From Lentisphaeria bacterium UBA4640 (GTDB lineage Bacteria > Verrucomicrobiota > Lentisphaeria > Victivallales > UBA1829), in contig DHMO01000027.1 of NCBI GenBank assembly GCA_002405835.1, positions 1-44,831 on the forward strand: a stretch of 44,831 bases of DNA. Reading direction: 5' to 3'. The position numbers were made by a program, and so were the translations under genes. Shown here piece by piece: positions 33,525-41,784 of this stretch; position 1 is the stretch's first letter; every line of letters begins with the position of its first letter. The notes below the pieces were generated by a model. It was given only the letters and a program-made list of their open reading frames with translations. It had not been told where the DNA came from and did not search any database.

Positions 33525-33553
33525 TTGCCTTTTTGCAAAAAAGGTGATATAGA
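33525..33553 (+). promoter_or_regulatory. Promoter of the lone secreted protein
   Basis: TTGCCT (33525-33530) and TATAGA (33548-33553) are 17 bases apart. The spacer is almost filled by a perfect palindrome CCTTTTT-GCA-AAAAAGG (33529-33545), a possible operator. Confidence 0.55.
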
Positions 33554-33594
33554 TATTTGCTTTTTCATGAACCAAACAATAAGGAGGTATCTTC

Positions 33595-34278
33595 ATGAAT
33601 GTCTTCTCTCTCACCAAAGGTCTGCTGGCTGGTGCCGCACTTTTCGCCCTCAGCGCTGTGGAAGCGGCAGAACAGACGCCGCAAGTTCTGTTCGACAAGA
33701 ATCAGGGAGCGGTAACCGTTTACCACGCGTTTGAAAATCCGACATGGGGCGCGGCGTTCCGGGTTCAGCATTACAACGCCGGATACAAGCCGATGAAAGG
33801 ATTTGTCTTTGACGGCGCTGAAATGGAAGGCCGTCTCACAACCGCCGACGACAACCGCGTTCCCGTGAAAATCCAGTACACTCAGAAATCTCCGGATGCC
33901 GTCCATGCAAAACTCTCCGTTGAAACGGAAGAACCGTTCTCCACAGGCCGCCTGATGTACGAGCAGTTCATGCGCTTTGTTCCCGGCGTCGGCGTCAAAG
34001 TCACGGTCAACGGCAAAGAATTCGATTACAGCAAACCGTTTGACTCCGCCAAACCCTATCAGGTCGTCATTCCCGCCCTGCCCGACGACGGCGTCACAAC
34101 CGTTGTTGTCGATGCTCCGAAAGCAAGCTGGACTCTCACCGGAAAATTCGCTGTCATTCTCCAGGATCTCCGCAACTGGAAATCGGATGCGCTTCAGCTC
34201 CGTCTGATGTTCACCCCCTACAGCGGCCAGCTCACAAAGAGTTCGCTCGAATTCGACCTTGTCCTCAAGAAAAAATAA
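33595..34278 (+). CDS. Secreted protein of unknown function
   Basis: The 227-residue protein has a signal peptide ending near SAVEAAEQ and a mature part that looks like one or two beta-sandwich domains (for example YEQFMRFVPGVGVKVTVNGKEFDY, whose first 20 residues are a strand-turn-strand). I see no catalytic motif and do not recognise a family. A strong AAGGAGGT ribosome site and its own promoter suggest high expression. The gene stands alone: the preceding AraC gene ends 253 bases before it and a strong terminator follows. Export and lack of enzyme motifs would suit a binding or surface protein, but this is only a guess. Confidence 0.65.
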   Translation: MNVFSLTKGLLAGAALFALSAVEAAEQTPQVLFDKNQGAVTVYHAFENPTWGAAFRVQHYNAGYKPMKGFVFDGAEMEGRLTTADDNRVPVKIQYTQKSPDAVHAKLSVETEEPFSTGRLMYEQFMRFVPGVGVKVTVNGKEFDYSKPFDSAKPYQVVIPALPDDGVTTVVVDAPKASWTLTGKFAVILQDLRNWKSDALQLRLMFTPYSGQLTKSSLEFDLVLKKK

Positions 34279-34300
34279 CAGATTCCGTTCAAAGGAAAAA

Positions 34301-34340
34301 ATACGGCTTCCGTTTTCCGTCCGGAAGCCGTATTTTTATT
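34301..34340. terminator. Strong bidirectional terminator
   Basis: A perfect 12-bp stem ATACGGCTTCCG (34301-34312) and CGGAAGCCGTAT (34322-34333), flanked by A and T runs, separates the secreted protein gene from the convergent dehydrogenase gene. Confidence 0.9.
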
Positions 34341-34363
34341 TTAAAGGAATTAAAGGCAATCTA

Positions 34364-35362
34364 TTACAGTTCAACCCGGCAGCCGCCGTTCAAGGCGGAC
34401 CGCTCTTCCGCAAGTGCGATGCGGATGGAATCACGCGTGCTTTCCGGCGAACAGATTTCCTGTTCAAGATTCTCCTGAACACAATGGGCAAAATAGTCGA
34501 TCTCCGTCCAGTAGCCGTTCGCACCTTCAGGCTTGACAAGCTCAAACGGAGTCTCCGGATATGCAATCTTCACACCGCTGCCGTCAACCTCGACCGTCGC
34601 TTTTTCAAAAACGGCCGTCGAGCTGAACGACCAGCCCGGACGGCACCAGCTGGCTTCCCCGACAACGAGCGCGCCGTTTGCGTACTCGTAGAAAGAAACC
34701 ATTTCGTCGATACCGCCGGAGGGACGCGTGATGCCGCGCGTCGTCACCGCCTCCGGCACGCCGAGAATGTAATGCACCGTATCGGTATCGTGCAGATGCA
34801 AATCCAGAAGAGCGCCGCCGCTGCACTTTGCATCACGGTACCAGCCGTTGCGCCCCGTCGGTGCGGCACTGTTGCGGCAAAGGGAAAGACTCAGCAGTTT
34901 GCCGTATTTACCCGAAAGCACCGCCTCGCGAAGCATCCGGTAAGCCGGATCAAAACGGAGACACTGCGCAATCATCAGCTTGCGTCCCGTGCGCTTTGCG
35001 GCTGCGATCATCTCATCGGCAAGAGCAACCGTCCGCGCCATCGGCTTTTCGCAGAGAACGTGGAAACAGTCGTTCATCGCCCGGATCGCGTACTCCGCAT
35101 GGAGATGCCCGGGAAGGCAGATGTCGATGATATCCGGCTTTTCATTCCGCACAAGCTCCTCATAAGAGGAATAATGCGGGAGTGCGGAGAGATCGGCTTT
35201 CCCGCTGCTGCCGAGATTGATTTCGGAGGAATCATTTGCAAACGCCTCCGGCGCGGAATCACAGATTGCAATCAGTTCACAGCGAGTCTGAGTCTGATAC
35301 TGCGTTGCGTGGAAGTGTCCCATTCCGCCGTAACCGAGCAGAGCGACTTTCAGTTTTTCCAT
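34364..35362 (-). CDS. Gfo/Idh/MocA-family oxidoreductase
   Basis: The 332-residue protein has an N-terminal Rossmann fold (KVALLGYGGMGHFHATQY), then DIIDICLPGHLHAEYA, the family catalytic-site motif CEKPMA (about residue 96), and the C-terminal sheet domain with GALLDLHLHDTDTVHYILG, where the conserved D/H pair lies. These enzymes oxidise or reduce sugars, sugar phosphates or inositols with NAD(P). The ATG at 35362 is preferred; a GTG at 35371 would overlap the previous stop. It is coupled to the sugar isomerase gene upstream. This pairing is common in inositol and rare-sugar catabolism, but the substrate is not evident. Confidence 0.88.
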   Translation of the reverse strand: MEKLKVALLGYGGMGHFHATQYQTQTRCELIAICDSAPEAFANDSSEINLGSSGKADLSALPHYSSYEELVRNEKPDIIDICLPGHLHAEYAIRAMNDCFHVLCEKPMARTVALADEMIAAAKRTGRKLMIAQCLRFDPAYRMLREAVLSGKYGKLLSLSLCRNSAAPTGRNGWYRDAKCSGGALLDLHLHDTDTVHYILGVPEAVTTRGITRPSGGIDEMVSFYEYANGALVVGEASWCRPGWSFSSTAVFEKATVEVDGSGVKIAYPETPFELVKPEGANGYWTEIDYFAHCVQENLEQEICSPESTRDSIRIALAEERSALNGGCRVEL

Positions 35363-35367
35363 TTGAT

Positions 35368-36213
35368 TCACCCGATTTTGTTTTTGAGGAAGTTGTAAGC
35401 GAGGCGGATATCGCCTTCCGGATCATCGCCGCATTCGCGCTCGATGGTCAGGAAACCGTTGAATCCGGCCTTGCGGAGTGCGGCAAGATAGGCATCCCAG
35501 GGAACCTGTCCCTGACCGAGCGGAACCTCTTTGAATTCCGCCGGACGCTCCGCGAAAACGCGTTTCGTTCCGTCCGGATTGTACATTCCGTACATTGCCT
35601 TTGCGGAACCGGGATAGAGGTTGACTCCGTCTTTCGCGTGAGTGTGAACGATGTATTTCCCGAGCACTTCCACCGCATGAACCGGATCGACGCAGGAGAC
35701 CATGCGCAGGTTCGCGGGATCGAGGTTCACTCCGAGACCTTCGGAACCGACGTCCTCAATGAAGGCGCGGAGCACTTCCGGCTGCTCCGGTCCGGTCTCG
35801 ATTGCAAACGTCACGCCGGATTTTGCGGAATATTCCGCAGCATGGCGGATGGATTTTTTCATCAGCGGCCAGACCGGATCGTTCCTGTCTTCCGGAACGA
35901 CGCCGATGTGGGTTGTGATGACGCGGGTTCCGAGTTTCACCGCGATATCGGAGAAGCGGCAGAGGATTTCCGCGCGCACCATGCATTCGGCTTCGATGTG
36001 GAAGGGATCGCCGCCGAGGTCGCCGCAGATTGCGGAGATTTCAAGACCTTTTTCCGCGCACTGTTTCCGGATGGATTCCAGTTCAGAATCCGAATATTTC
36101 AGCCAGTCCATGCTCATGCCGAGCTGAATGCCCTGAAGTCCCATTTTCGAATAGACTTCCAGTGTTTCCGCCAGCGGCTTCTTCAGAGAATTTGCGAGAG
36201 CTCCGATTTTCAT
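35368..36213 (-). CDS. Sugar phosphate isomerase/epimerase (AP endonuclease 2 fold)
   Basis: The 281-residue protein is a xylose-isomerase-like TIM barrel. Visible blocks are GLQGIQLGMSMDW, ISAICGDLGGDPFH, TRVITTHIGVVPED, TFAIETGPEQPEVL (metal-binding Glu), LGVNLDPANL (metal Asp), YIVHTHAKDG (metal His) and the final FLTIERECGDDP (metal Glu). The four metal ligands appear intact. Members isomerise or epimerise ketoses or act as inosose dehydratases. AAAGGAAA fixes the ATG at 36213. It is transcribed with the Gfo/Idh/MocA gene and diverges from an AraC-type regulator that likely controls both. Confidence 0.87.
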   Translation of the reverse strand: MKIGALANSLKKPLAETLEVYSKMGLQGIQLGMSMDWLKYSDSELESIRKQCAEKGLEISAICGDLGGDPFHIEAECMVRAEILCRFSDIAVKLGTRVITTHIGVVPEDRNDPVWPLMKKSIRHAAEYSAKSGVTFAIETGPEQPEVLRAFIEDVGSEGLGVNLDPANLRMVSCVDPVHAVEVLGKYIVHTHAKDGVNLYPGSAKAMYGMYNPDGTKRVFAERPAEFKEVPLGQGQVPWDAYLAALRKAGFNGFLTIERECGDDPEGDIRLAYNFLKNKIG

Positions 36214-36294
36214 GAAAAGTTTCCTTTTTCTGATTTCCGTTTGTTGAAAAATTGCCCGTCTGGTGTTACTGTACACCGTGAACAAAAAAAGCAA

Positions 36295-37155
36295 ATGGAT
36301 AAAAACCGCATGAATGATGACAAAAAAACGAGCTGTTTTGTTTTCGAAAAACCGGATGTTCCGATGCCGGAAATCAACAGGCAGTACGGTTTGTGGCTGT
36401 TCCGCGGAGGCAGCAGCCTGGTCTCACCCAGAGATTCGTTTCTGCGCTCCACGGTGCGGATTTTTGAATTCTACTCCATCTCGCATCTGTTCTGCGGACA
36501 CGGCAAGCTGTGGCTGGAGAACGGGTTCGAGGCGGAGATGCGCGCGGGAGACTGCGTCGTCATCACGCCCGGAACACGCAATATCTACGGCGGCTTCCAT
36601 GATGTTTACGAAGAGGATACCATCAATTTTCTCGGTCCTGTCGCAGACATGCTCATGCGTTCGGGCGTGATTTCCAACGGCATATTCCCGTTCGGCGGCG
36701 TCCGCCGTCTTCTGCCGGTCATGGAACTGCTGCGCGACCCGGCTGCGAACTCACAGATTCAGGCGAATATTGAGTTCCAGAAGCTGCTTGTCGATCTGTA
36801 TCTTGCGAAGTGTTCACGGCGGGAAGAGGATTATCCGCTGCTGGAACGCCTTCTTATCGAACTGAAGGAGAACCCGCGGCGCTGGTGGACGGTCCGCGAG
36901 ATGGCGGAGATGTGCAATCTGAGCGACGACCAGCTCCGCCGCATTTTTCTTCGCCGCACCGGAGTCGCCCCGAAACTTTACGCGGACCGCCTGAAACTGA
37001 ATCAGGCGGCGTCGCTGCTCACGAATTCCGAGAAAAGTGTTGCGGAGATTGCGGCGGAATTCGGCTACATGGATCAATATCATTTTTCGCGACGCTTCAA
37101 AGCTGTCATGGGCATGTCCCCGACCCGCTACCGGATTCAGGCAAAAACGCGGTAA
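36295..37155 (+). CDS. AraC-family transcriptional regulator (2)
   Basis: The 286-residue protein has an N-terminal cupin sensor (CGHGKLWLENGFEAEMRAGD followed by CVVITPGTRNIYGG) and a C-terminal AraC domain: WTVREMAEMCNLSDDQLRRIF and KSVAEIAAEFGYMDQYHFSRRF, ending FKAVMGMSPTRYR. It probably binds a sugar ligand and activates the divergent isomerase/dehydrogenase pair. The start is uncertain: ATG 36295 or ATG 36310, neither with a good ribosome site. The longer frame from 35236 is an antisense shadow of the isomerase genes. Confidence 0.88.
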   Translation: MDKNRMNDDKKTSCFVFEKPDVPMPEINRQYGLWLFRGGSSLVSPRDSFLRSTVRIFEFYSISHLFCGHGKLWLENGFEAEMRAGDCVVITPGTRNIYGGFHDVYEEDTINFLGPVADMLMRSGVISNGIFPFGGVRRLLPVMELLRDPAANSQIQANIEFQKLLVDLYLAKCSRREEDYPLLERLLIELKENPRRWWTVREMAEMCNLSDDQLRRIFLRRTGVAPKLYADRLKLNQAASLLTNSEKSVAEIAAEFGYMDQYHFSRRFKAVMGMSPTRYRIQAKTR

Positions 37156-37232
37156 CGGGAGAAATTCTCTGTTAGTCCCGTCTTATTTCACGCACAAAAC
37201 AGGCGGAAAGCGGGAAAATCCGTTTTTCAATC

Positions 37233-37260
37233 TTGAAAAGAGTGAAAATTATGATAGATT
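37233..37260 (+). promoter_or_regulatory. Candidate promoter of the transhydrogenase operon
   Basis: TTGAAA (37233-37238) and TAGATT (37255-37260) are 16 bases apart, about 40 bases before the first ATG. The match is moderate and no operator is evident. Confidence 0.4.
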
Positions 37261-37298
37261 ATGCAGTTACGAACATACATAATCAGGGAGGTTTATTT

Positions 37299-37754
37299 AT
37301 GTTGTCAGAGTTCTCCTATCTGGAAGAGATAGGACACGAAAAAGGAGATCTGATCAAGGGTCTTCAGTTGATTCAGCAGAAGGAAGGATATGTTTCGGAC
37401 GACGCCGTGCGCGCAGTTGCCGAAAATTTCGGAATGTCCCCCGCTGAAGTCGAAGGCGTACTTACATTCTACGCCCAGTTCAAACGCGTCAAGCCCGGAA
37501 GATTCCAGATCAGCAGCTGCGACGGAACCGCATGTCACATCAAAGGTTCCCCGCTCATTCAGCAGTGGATCACAGCCGAACTCGGTATCAAAGACGGCGA
37601 AACGGACAAAGAGGGCAGATTCTCCCTCCAGACCGTCGCCTGCCTCGGCTGCTGCAGTCTCGCCCCCGTCATGGCCATCAACGGCCGCGTGTACGGCAAG
37701 CTGGACCGCAAAAATCTCGTCAAAATCCTGAATGAATACAGAAAAATGGACTGA
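37299..37754 (+). CDS. NuoE-like [2Fe-2S] subunit (StnC/HydC type)
   Basis: The 151-residue protein is a thioredoxin-like ferredoxin with ligands C74, C79, C115 and C119 (SSCDGTACH and ACLGCCSLAP) and the N-terminal helical block LIQQKEGYVSDDAV...FGMSPAEVEGVLTFYAQF. It passes electrons to or from the FMN subunit in NADH-linked complexes (complex I NuoE, bifurcating hydrogenase HydC/HndA, StnC). GGGAGG fixes the ATG at 37299. The following genes show that it belongs to a soluble three-subunit enzyme and not to complex I. Confidence 0.93.
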   Translation: MLSEFSYLEEIGHEKGDLIKGLQLIQQKEGYVSDDAVRAVAENFGMSPAEVEGVLTFYAQFKRVKPGRFQISSCDGTACHIKGSPLIQQWITAELGIKDGETDKEGRFSLQTVACLGCCSLAPVMAINGRVYGKLDRKNLVKILNEYRKMD

Positions 37755-37759
37755 TCAAC

Positions 37760-39496
37760 ATGGCTCAGATCAAACGCATCAAAGTCGGAGTCGCATCCTG
37801 CGGACTCGCCGCCGGAGCCGGGGAAGTCCTCGAGGCTCTTAAACGAAACGCGGGTGAAATCCCCGTCGTCGGAGTCGGCTGCATCGGTCACTGCTACACC
37901 GAACCCATCGTCGAAGTTGAAACCGACAACGGTTCCGTCTTCTACTCCTCCGTCAAAGGAACTGACGACGCAGCGAAAGATATCCTCGCGCTCTCCGAAA
38001 ACGGACGCTTCACCGTTCCCGAAAAACGCGCTCAGAAAGAGGCGCTCTATGTGACCCGTCTCGCCGGACGCATCGTCCCCTGCGACATTGAAGAATACAA
38101 GGCAAACGGCGGATTCGACGCTCTCAAAAAAGCCACCGCCATGAAGCCCTCCGAAGTTGTCGACGCCATCAAGCAGGCCGGACTCCGCGGACGCGGAGGC
38201 GGCGGATTCCCCACCGGCATGAAGTGGTCCTTCCTCGCCGCAAAGCAGGTCCCCGAAAAGGTCCTCATCATGAACGCCGACGAAGGCGACCCGGGCGCAT
38301 TCATGGACCGCTCCATGATGGAAAGCGTTCCGTTCCAGGTTCTCGAAGGCATGCTCATCGGCGCCTATGCGACCGGCGCAACCAAACTTTTCATCTACTG
38401 CCGTGCGGAATACCCGCTCGCCATCAAGCACCTCAAGATTGCAATCAAGGCGATTCAGGAAGCCGGACTCGACAAGCTGCCCGGACGCGAAAAAGCACTC
38501 GAAATCAAGATCAAAGAGGGTGCGGGCGCATTCGTCTGCGGCGAAGAGACGTCAATGATCGCTTCGCTCGAAGGCAAGCGCGGAACCCCGCGTTTCCGTC
38601 CTCCGTTCCCGACCGACAGCGGCTGGAACGGTCTGCCGACCGCAATCAACAACGTCGAAACTTTCGCGAACATCGCTCCGCTGCTCAACATGGGCGCGGA
38701 TAAATTCGCCGCAATCGGTTCCGAAAAGAGCAAAGGCACCAAGATCTTCGCTCTCGCCGGCGACCTCAAATTCCCCGGACTGACCGAAGTCCCGATGGGC
38801 GTCACCCTCGCGGAAATCGTCTACGACATCGGCGGCGCCGAACCCGGATCCGTCAAGGCCGTTCAGACCGGCGGACCCTCCGGCGGCTGCATCCCGGCTG
38901 ACAAGTTCGACGTCAAAGTCGACTACGACTCCCTTAAGGAGCTCGGCGCAATCATGGGTTCCGGCGGACTCATCGTCATCGGCAACAATCGCTGCATGGT
39001 CGAAACCGCCCGCTACTTCCTTTCATTCACTCACCGTGAATCCTGCGGCAAGTGCACCTTCTGCCGCGTCGGAACCACACGCATGTACGAAACTCTTGAG
39101 CGCATCACAGCCGGAAACGGCACGGAAGAGGACATCGCGTTCCTCGAGGATCTCGGTCCGAAAATCCGCAAGGGCGCGCTCTGCGGACTCGGTCAGACGG
39201 CTCCGAACCCGGCGCTCTCCACGATCCGCTACTTCCGCAATGAATACGAGGCTCATGTCAAGAACAAAGTATGTCCCTCGCTTGTCTGTTCCACACTCGT
39301 CGACCTTCAGCTTGATCAGAGCAAATGCGTCAAGTGCAGACTCTGCATCAAAAACTGTCCGGCGGCGACCATCACCAATGACTTCGTCATCGACAACGCC
39401 AAGTGCCTCAAGTGCAACTCCTGCCTGGAGATGTGCCCGAAAAAGGCCATTAAGCGCGTTCCCCGCGGCGAAGGTTTCAATTCCAACAACAAGTGA
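37760..39496 (+). CDS. NuoF-like NADH-binding flavoprotein (StnB/HydB type)
   Basis: The 578-residue protein has four parts. An N-terminal [2Fe-2S] thioredoxin-like domain (ASCGLAAGAGEV, GCIGHCYTEP) comes first. The FMN/NADH-binding core follows, with RGRGGGGFPTGMKW and GEETSMIASLEGKRGTPRFR. The NuoF [4Fe-4S] motif ESCGKCTFCRVGTTRM comes next, and last a C-terminal 2x[4Fe-4S] ferredoxin (CVKCRLCIKNCPA and CLKCNSCLEMCPKKA). The extra N- and C-terminal iron-sulphur domains mark bifurcating enzymes and are absent from complex I NuoF. It oxidises NADH or reduces NAD+ and is the likely site of electron bifurcation. It starts five bases after the NuoE-like gene. Confidence 0.94.
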   Translation: MAQIKRIKVGVASCGLAAGAGEVLEALKRNAGEIPVVGVGCIGHCYTEPIVEVETDNGSVFYSSVKGTDDAAKDILALSENGRFTVPEKRAQKEALYVTRLAGRIVPCDIEEYKANGGFDALKKATAMKPSEVVDAIKQAGLRGRGGGGFPTGMKWSFLAAKQVPEKVLIMNADEGDPGAFMDRSMMESVPFQVLEGMLIGAYATGATKLFIYCRAEYPLAIKHLKIAIKAIQEAGLDKLPGREKALEIKIKEGAGAFVCGEETSMIASLEGKRGTPRFRPPFPTDSGWNGLPTAINNVETFANIAPLLNMGADKFAAIGSEKSKGTKIFALAGDLKFPGLTEVPMGVTLAEIVYDIGGAEPGSVKAVQTGGPSGGCIPADKFDVKVDYDSLKELGAIMGSGGLIVIGNNRCMVETARYFLSFTHRESCGKCTFCRVGTTRMYETLERITAGNGTEEDIAFLEDLGPKIRKGALCGLGQTAPNPALSTIRYFRNEYEAHVKNKVCPSLVCSTLVDLQLDQSKCVKCRLCIKNCPAATITNDFVIDNAKCLKCNSCLEMCPKKAIKRVPRGEGFNSNNK

Positions 39497-39510
39497 ACGG
39501 AGTATTTGCA

Positions 39511-41547
39511 ATGCCTGACATCAACTTCATCATAGACGGCAAGCCGCAGACCGCGGCGCCCGGAGAGACCATTCTCTCCGTAGCCAGAAGAATGGGTCTG
39601 GATATTCCGACCCTTTGTTACAATCAGAAGATCTCCCGCACGACCTCCTGCTTCGTCTGCGTGGTCAAGGATCTCAAAACCGGACGCTTCCTTCCCTCCT
39701 GCTCGGCCTGCCCGAGCGAGGGACAGCAGATCGACGCCTCATCCGAAGAGGTTCAGGCCATGCGCCGCACCGCGCTGAACCTGCTCCTCTCCGAGCACAC
39801 CGGCGACTGCGAAGCTCCCTGCACCATGGCGTGTCCCGCACACGCTTCCGTCGAGGAATATGTCCGCGAAGGACGCAAGGGCAATTTCCTTGAATCCCTG
39901 AAGATCATCAAGAAGCGCATCCCGCTGCCGATGTCCGTCGGCCGCGTCTGCCCGCGCTTCTGCGAGAAGGACTGCCGCAAGAACATCTTCGGCGCGGCTG
40001 TTTCCATCAACGACTTCAAACGTCTCGCCGCCGATCTACACTACGACACCTACATGGAAGAGCTTCCCGCTCTGAACGGCAAGAAGGTTGCTGTCGTCGG
40101 CGCCGGTCCCGCCGGATTCGCTGCGGCATACGACCTCCGTCTCGCCGGCGTCTCCGTCACCATGTTCGACAAGCAGCCGGAAGCGGGCGGAATGCTCCGT
40201 TACGGCATTCCCGAATTCCGTCTCCCCAAAGACACCCTCCGCCGTGAACTTGATCACTTCAAAAAGATGGGCATCAACTGGGAATGCGGACGCGAACTCG
40301 GCAAGAACCTCTCCCTCGATGAACTCAAGGCGAACTACGACGCTGTAATCATCGCGGTCGGTTCCTGGCAGGCAAGCTCCATGCGCATCGAAGGCGATGA
40401 ACTCGCCGAAATGGGTATCGACTGGCTCGGTGCGATCGCGGACAAAAACTGGAAGGGCTGCAAAAACCCGGGCAAAACCCTGGTCGTCGGCGGCGGCAAC
40501 ACCGCGATGGACTGCACCCGCACCGCCATCCGCCTCGGCGGAGAGGCAACCATTGTCTACCGCAGAACGCAGAAGGAAATGCCCGCTCAGGCAATCGAGA
40601 TTGAAGAAGCGATCGAAGAAGGCGCGAAGCTCCAGCTTCTCACCGCTCCGGTCCGTCTCTATAAGAAGGATAACGGCAAACTGGCGCTCGTCTGTCAGAA
40701 AATGGCGCTCGGTGAACCCGACGCCTCCGGACGCCGCAAACCGGAACCGGTTCCGGGCTCCGACTTCGAAATCGAAGCCGATACCGTGATCGCCGCAATC
40801 GGCCAGCGCACCGTCACCCCCGCCGGACTCACCGCCACGAAACGCGGCGATGTTGAAGTCTGCGGCAAAACTCTCCTCTGCACGGGAACGGACAACGTTT
40901 TCGCCGCCGGCGACTGCGTCACCGGACCGAAGACGGTTGTCGAAAGCATCGCCTCCGCACACCGCACAGCGGAAGCGGTTCTCGCGTTCCTCGACAAGCG
41001 CGAATACACCCCCGCTCCGGAGTTCAACGTCTCCCGCGGTCACTGGTCCAGCCTCAAGAAGGACGACCTTGTGTTCCTGCATGAAGTCTCCGATGCGGAA
41101 CGCGTGAAACCGGAAATGATTCCGCTCGAACTCCGCAAGACGACCTTCACGGAAATCTCCCCGACCATTCCGGCGGAGAAAATCCAGAAGGAAGGCGAGC
41201 GCTGCATCGAGTGCAGCTGCACCGCGAAAGGCGACTGCAAACTCAAGAAGTATTCGACGCTTCTCGGCTGCGATCCGAAGAAATACTCCGGCGAGCGTCC
41301 GCACGGCGCACCCGACACACGTCATCCGGTCATCATTTACGACCGTCAGAAATGCGTCCGCTGCGGAACCTGCGTGAAGGTCTGCGGAGAGATCATCAAC
41401 AAGCATCTCCTCGCACCGATGAAACGCGGCTTCCAGACGGTTGTCGGCACGGCGTTCAACGAGGGTCTCCCGCTCTCCTGCAAGGACTGCGGAGCCTGTA
41501 TCGAAGAGTGCCCTGTCGGTGCTCTCGACTGGCGCATCAAAAAGTAA
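39511..41547 (+). CDS. Ferredoxin-GltD-ferredoxin fusion (StnA-like, NADP-linked)
   Basis: The 678-residue protein joins three modules. Residues 1-75 are a NuoG/HydA-like [2Fe-2S] domain (C36, C47, C50, C64). Residues ~85-540 are a GltD/NfnB-like flavoprotein with cysteine-rich entry (CEAPCTMACPAHASVEEYV), an FAD site VAVVGAGPAGFAAAYDL (~193-209), an NAD(P) site VVGGGNTAMD (~329-338) and FAAGDCVTGPKTVV. The C-terminus has a 2x[4Fe-4S] ferredoxin (CVRCGTCVKVC, CKDCGACIEECPVGAL). The H-cluster motifs of [FeFe]-hydrogenase are absent. This matches the plan of the StnA subunit of the Sporomusa-type transhydrogenase, coupling NADH, ferredoxin and NADP. AACGGAG precedes the ATG; a strong terminator follows. 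Confidence 0.87.
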   Translation: MPDINFIIDGKPQTAAPGETILSVARRMGLDIPTLCYNQKISRTTSCFVCVVKDLKTGRFLPSCSACPSEGQQIDASSEEVQAMRRTALNLLLSEHTGDCEAPCTMACPAHASVEEYVREGRKGNFLESLKIIKKRIPLPMSVGRVCPRFCEKDCRKNIFGAAVSINDFKRLAADLHYDTYMEELPALNGKKVAVVGAGPAGFAAAYDLRLAGVSVTMFDKQPEAGGMLRYGIPEFRLPKDTLRRELDHFKKMGINWECGRELGKNLSLDELKANYDAVIIAVGSWQASSMRIEGDELAEMGIDWLGAIADKNWKGCKNPGKTLVVGGGNTAMDCTRTAIRLGGEATIVYRRTQKEMPAQAIEIEEAIEEGAKLQLLTAPVRLYKKDNGKLALVCQKMALGEPDASGRRKPEPVPGSDFEIEADTVIAAIGQRTVTPAGLTATKRGDVEVCGKTLLCTGTDNVFAAGDCVTGPKTVVESIASAHRTAEAVLAFLDKREYTPAPEFNVSRGHWSSLKKDDLVFLHEVSDAERVKPEMIPLELRKTTFTEISPTIPAEKIQKEGERCIECSCTAKGDCKLKKYSTLLGCDPKKYSGERPHGAPDTRHPVIIYDRQKCVRCGTCVKVCGEIINKHLLAPMKRGFQTVVGTAFNEGLPLSCKDCGACIEECPVGALDWRIKK

Positions 41548-41568
41548 GCGTTCCGACTGAAAACACCG

Positions 41569-41607
41569 CGCGCATCGTCCGTAAAAAGGGCGGTGCGCGT
41601 TTTTTTG
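41569..41607 (+). terminator. Terminator of the transhydrogenase operon
   Basis: CGCGCA (41569-41574) pairs with TGCGCG (41594-41599) and is followed by eight Ts, 21 bases after the stop codon. Confidence 0.75.
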
Positions 41608-41650
41608 CAGAAAAAAGGGCAAAAAACCTCATTTTTTCGCGGAAAAGTAT

Positions 41651-41679
41651 TTGACTTTTTTTCTTTTCAGATGTATACT
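41651..41679 (+). promoter_or_regulatory. Strong nifJ promoter
   Basis: TTGACT (41651-41656) and TATACT (41674-41679) are 17 bases apart, one mismatch each from consensus. Transcription would begin near 41686, leaving a leader of about 100 bases. Confidence 0.8.
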
Positions 41680-41693
41680 TGCGAATGTGTCAC

Positions 41694-41740
41694 GATCTGA
41701 TTTCAAGACTCCCCGAAAAACGAGGTTTTGAAATCAGATC
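41694..41740 (+). promoter_or_regulatory. Large perfect hairpin in the nifJ 5'UTR
   Basis: GATCTGATTTCAA (41694-41706) and TTGAAATCAGATC (41728-41740) pair perfectly over 13 bp, with a partly paired 21-base loop containing CTC/GAG. It begins about eight bases after the predicted transcript start, has no T-run after it, and ends 44 bases before the ATG. It may stabilise the mRNA or be bound by a regulator. Confidence 0.75.
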
Positions 41741-41784
41741 ATGCACAGACTCTATCTTTATAACCCGGTAAGGAGGAATATCGA

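Noticed and set aside
37299..41547. [FeFe]-hydrogenase operon (HndABCD/HydABC)
   Set aside because: The NuoE- and NuoF-like subunits fit, but the third protein has no H-cluster cysteine motifs and instead contains a GltD/NfnB-type FAD/NADP domain.
40036..41622. A 528-residue minus-strand open frame
   Set aside because: Shadow of the ferredoxin-GltD fusion gene; no motifs, and it runs through that operon's terminator.
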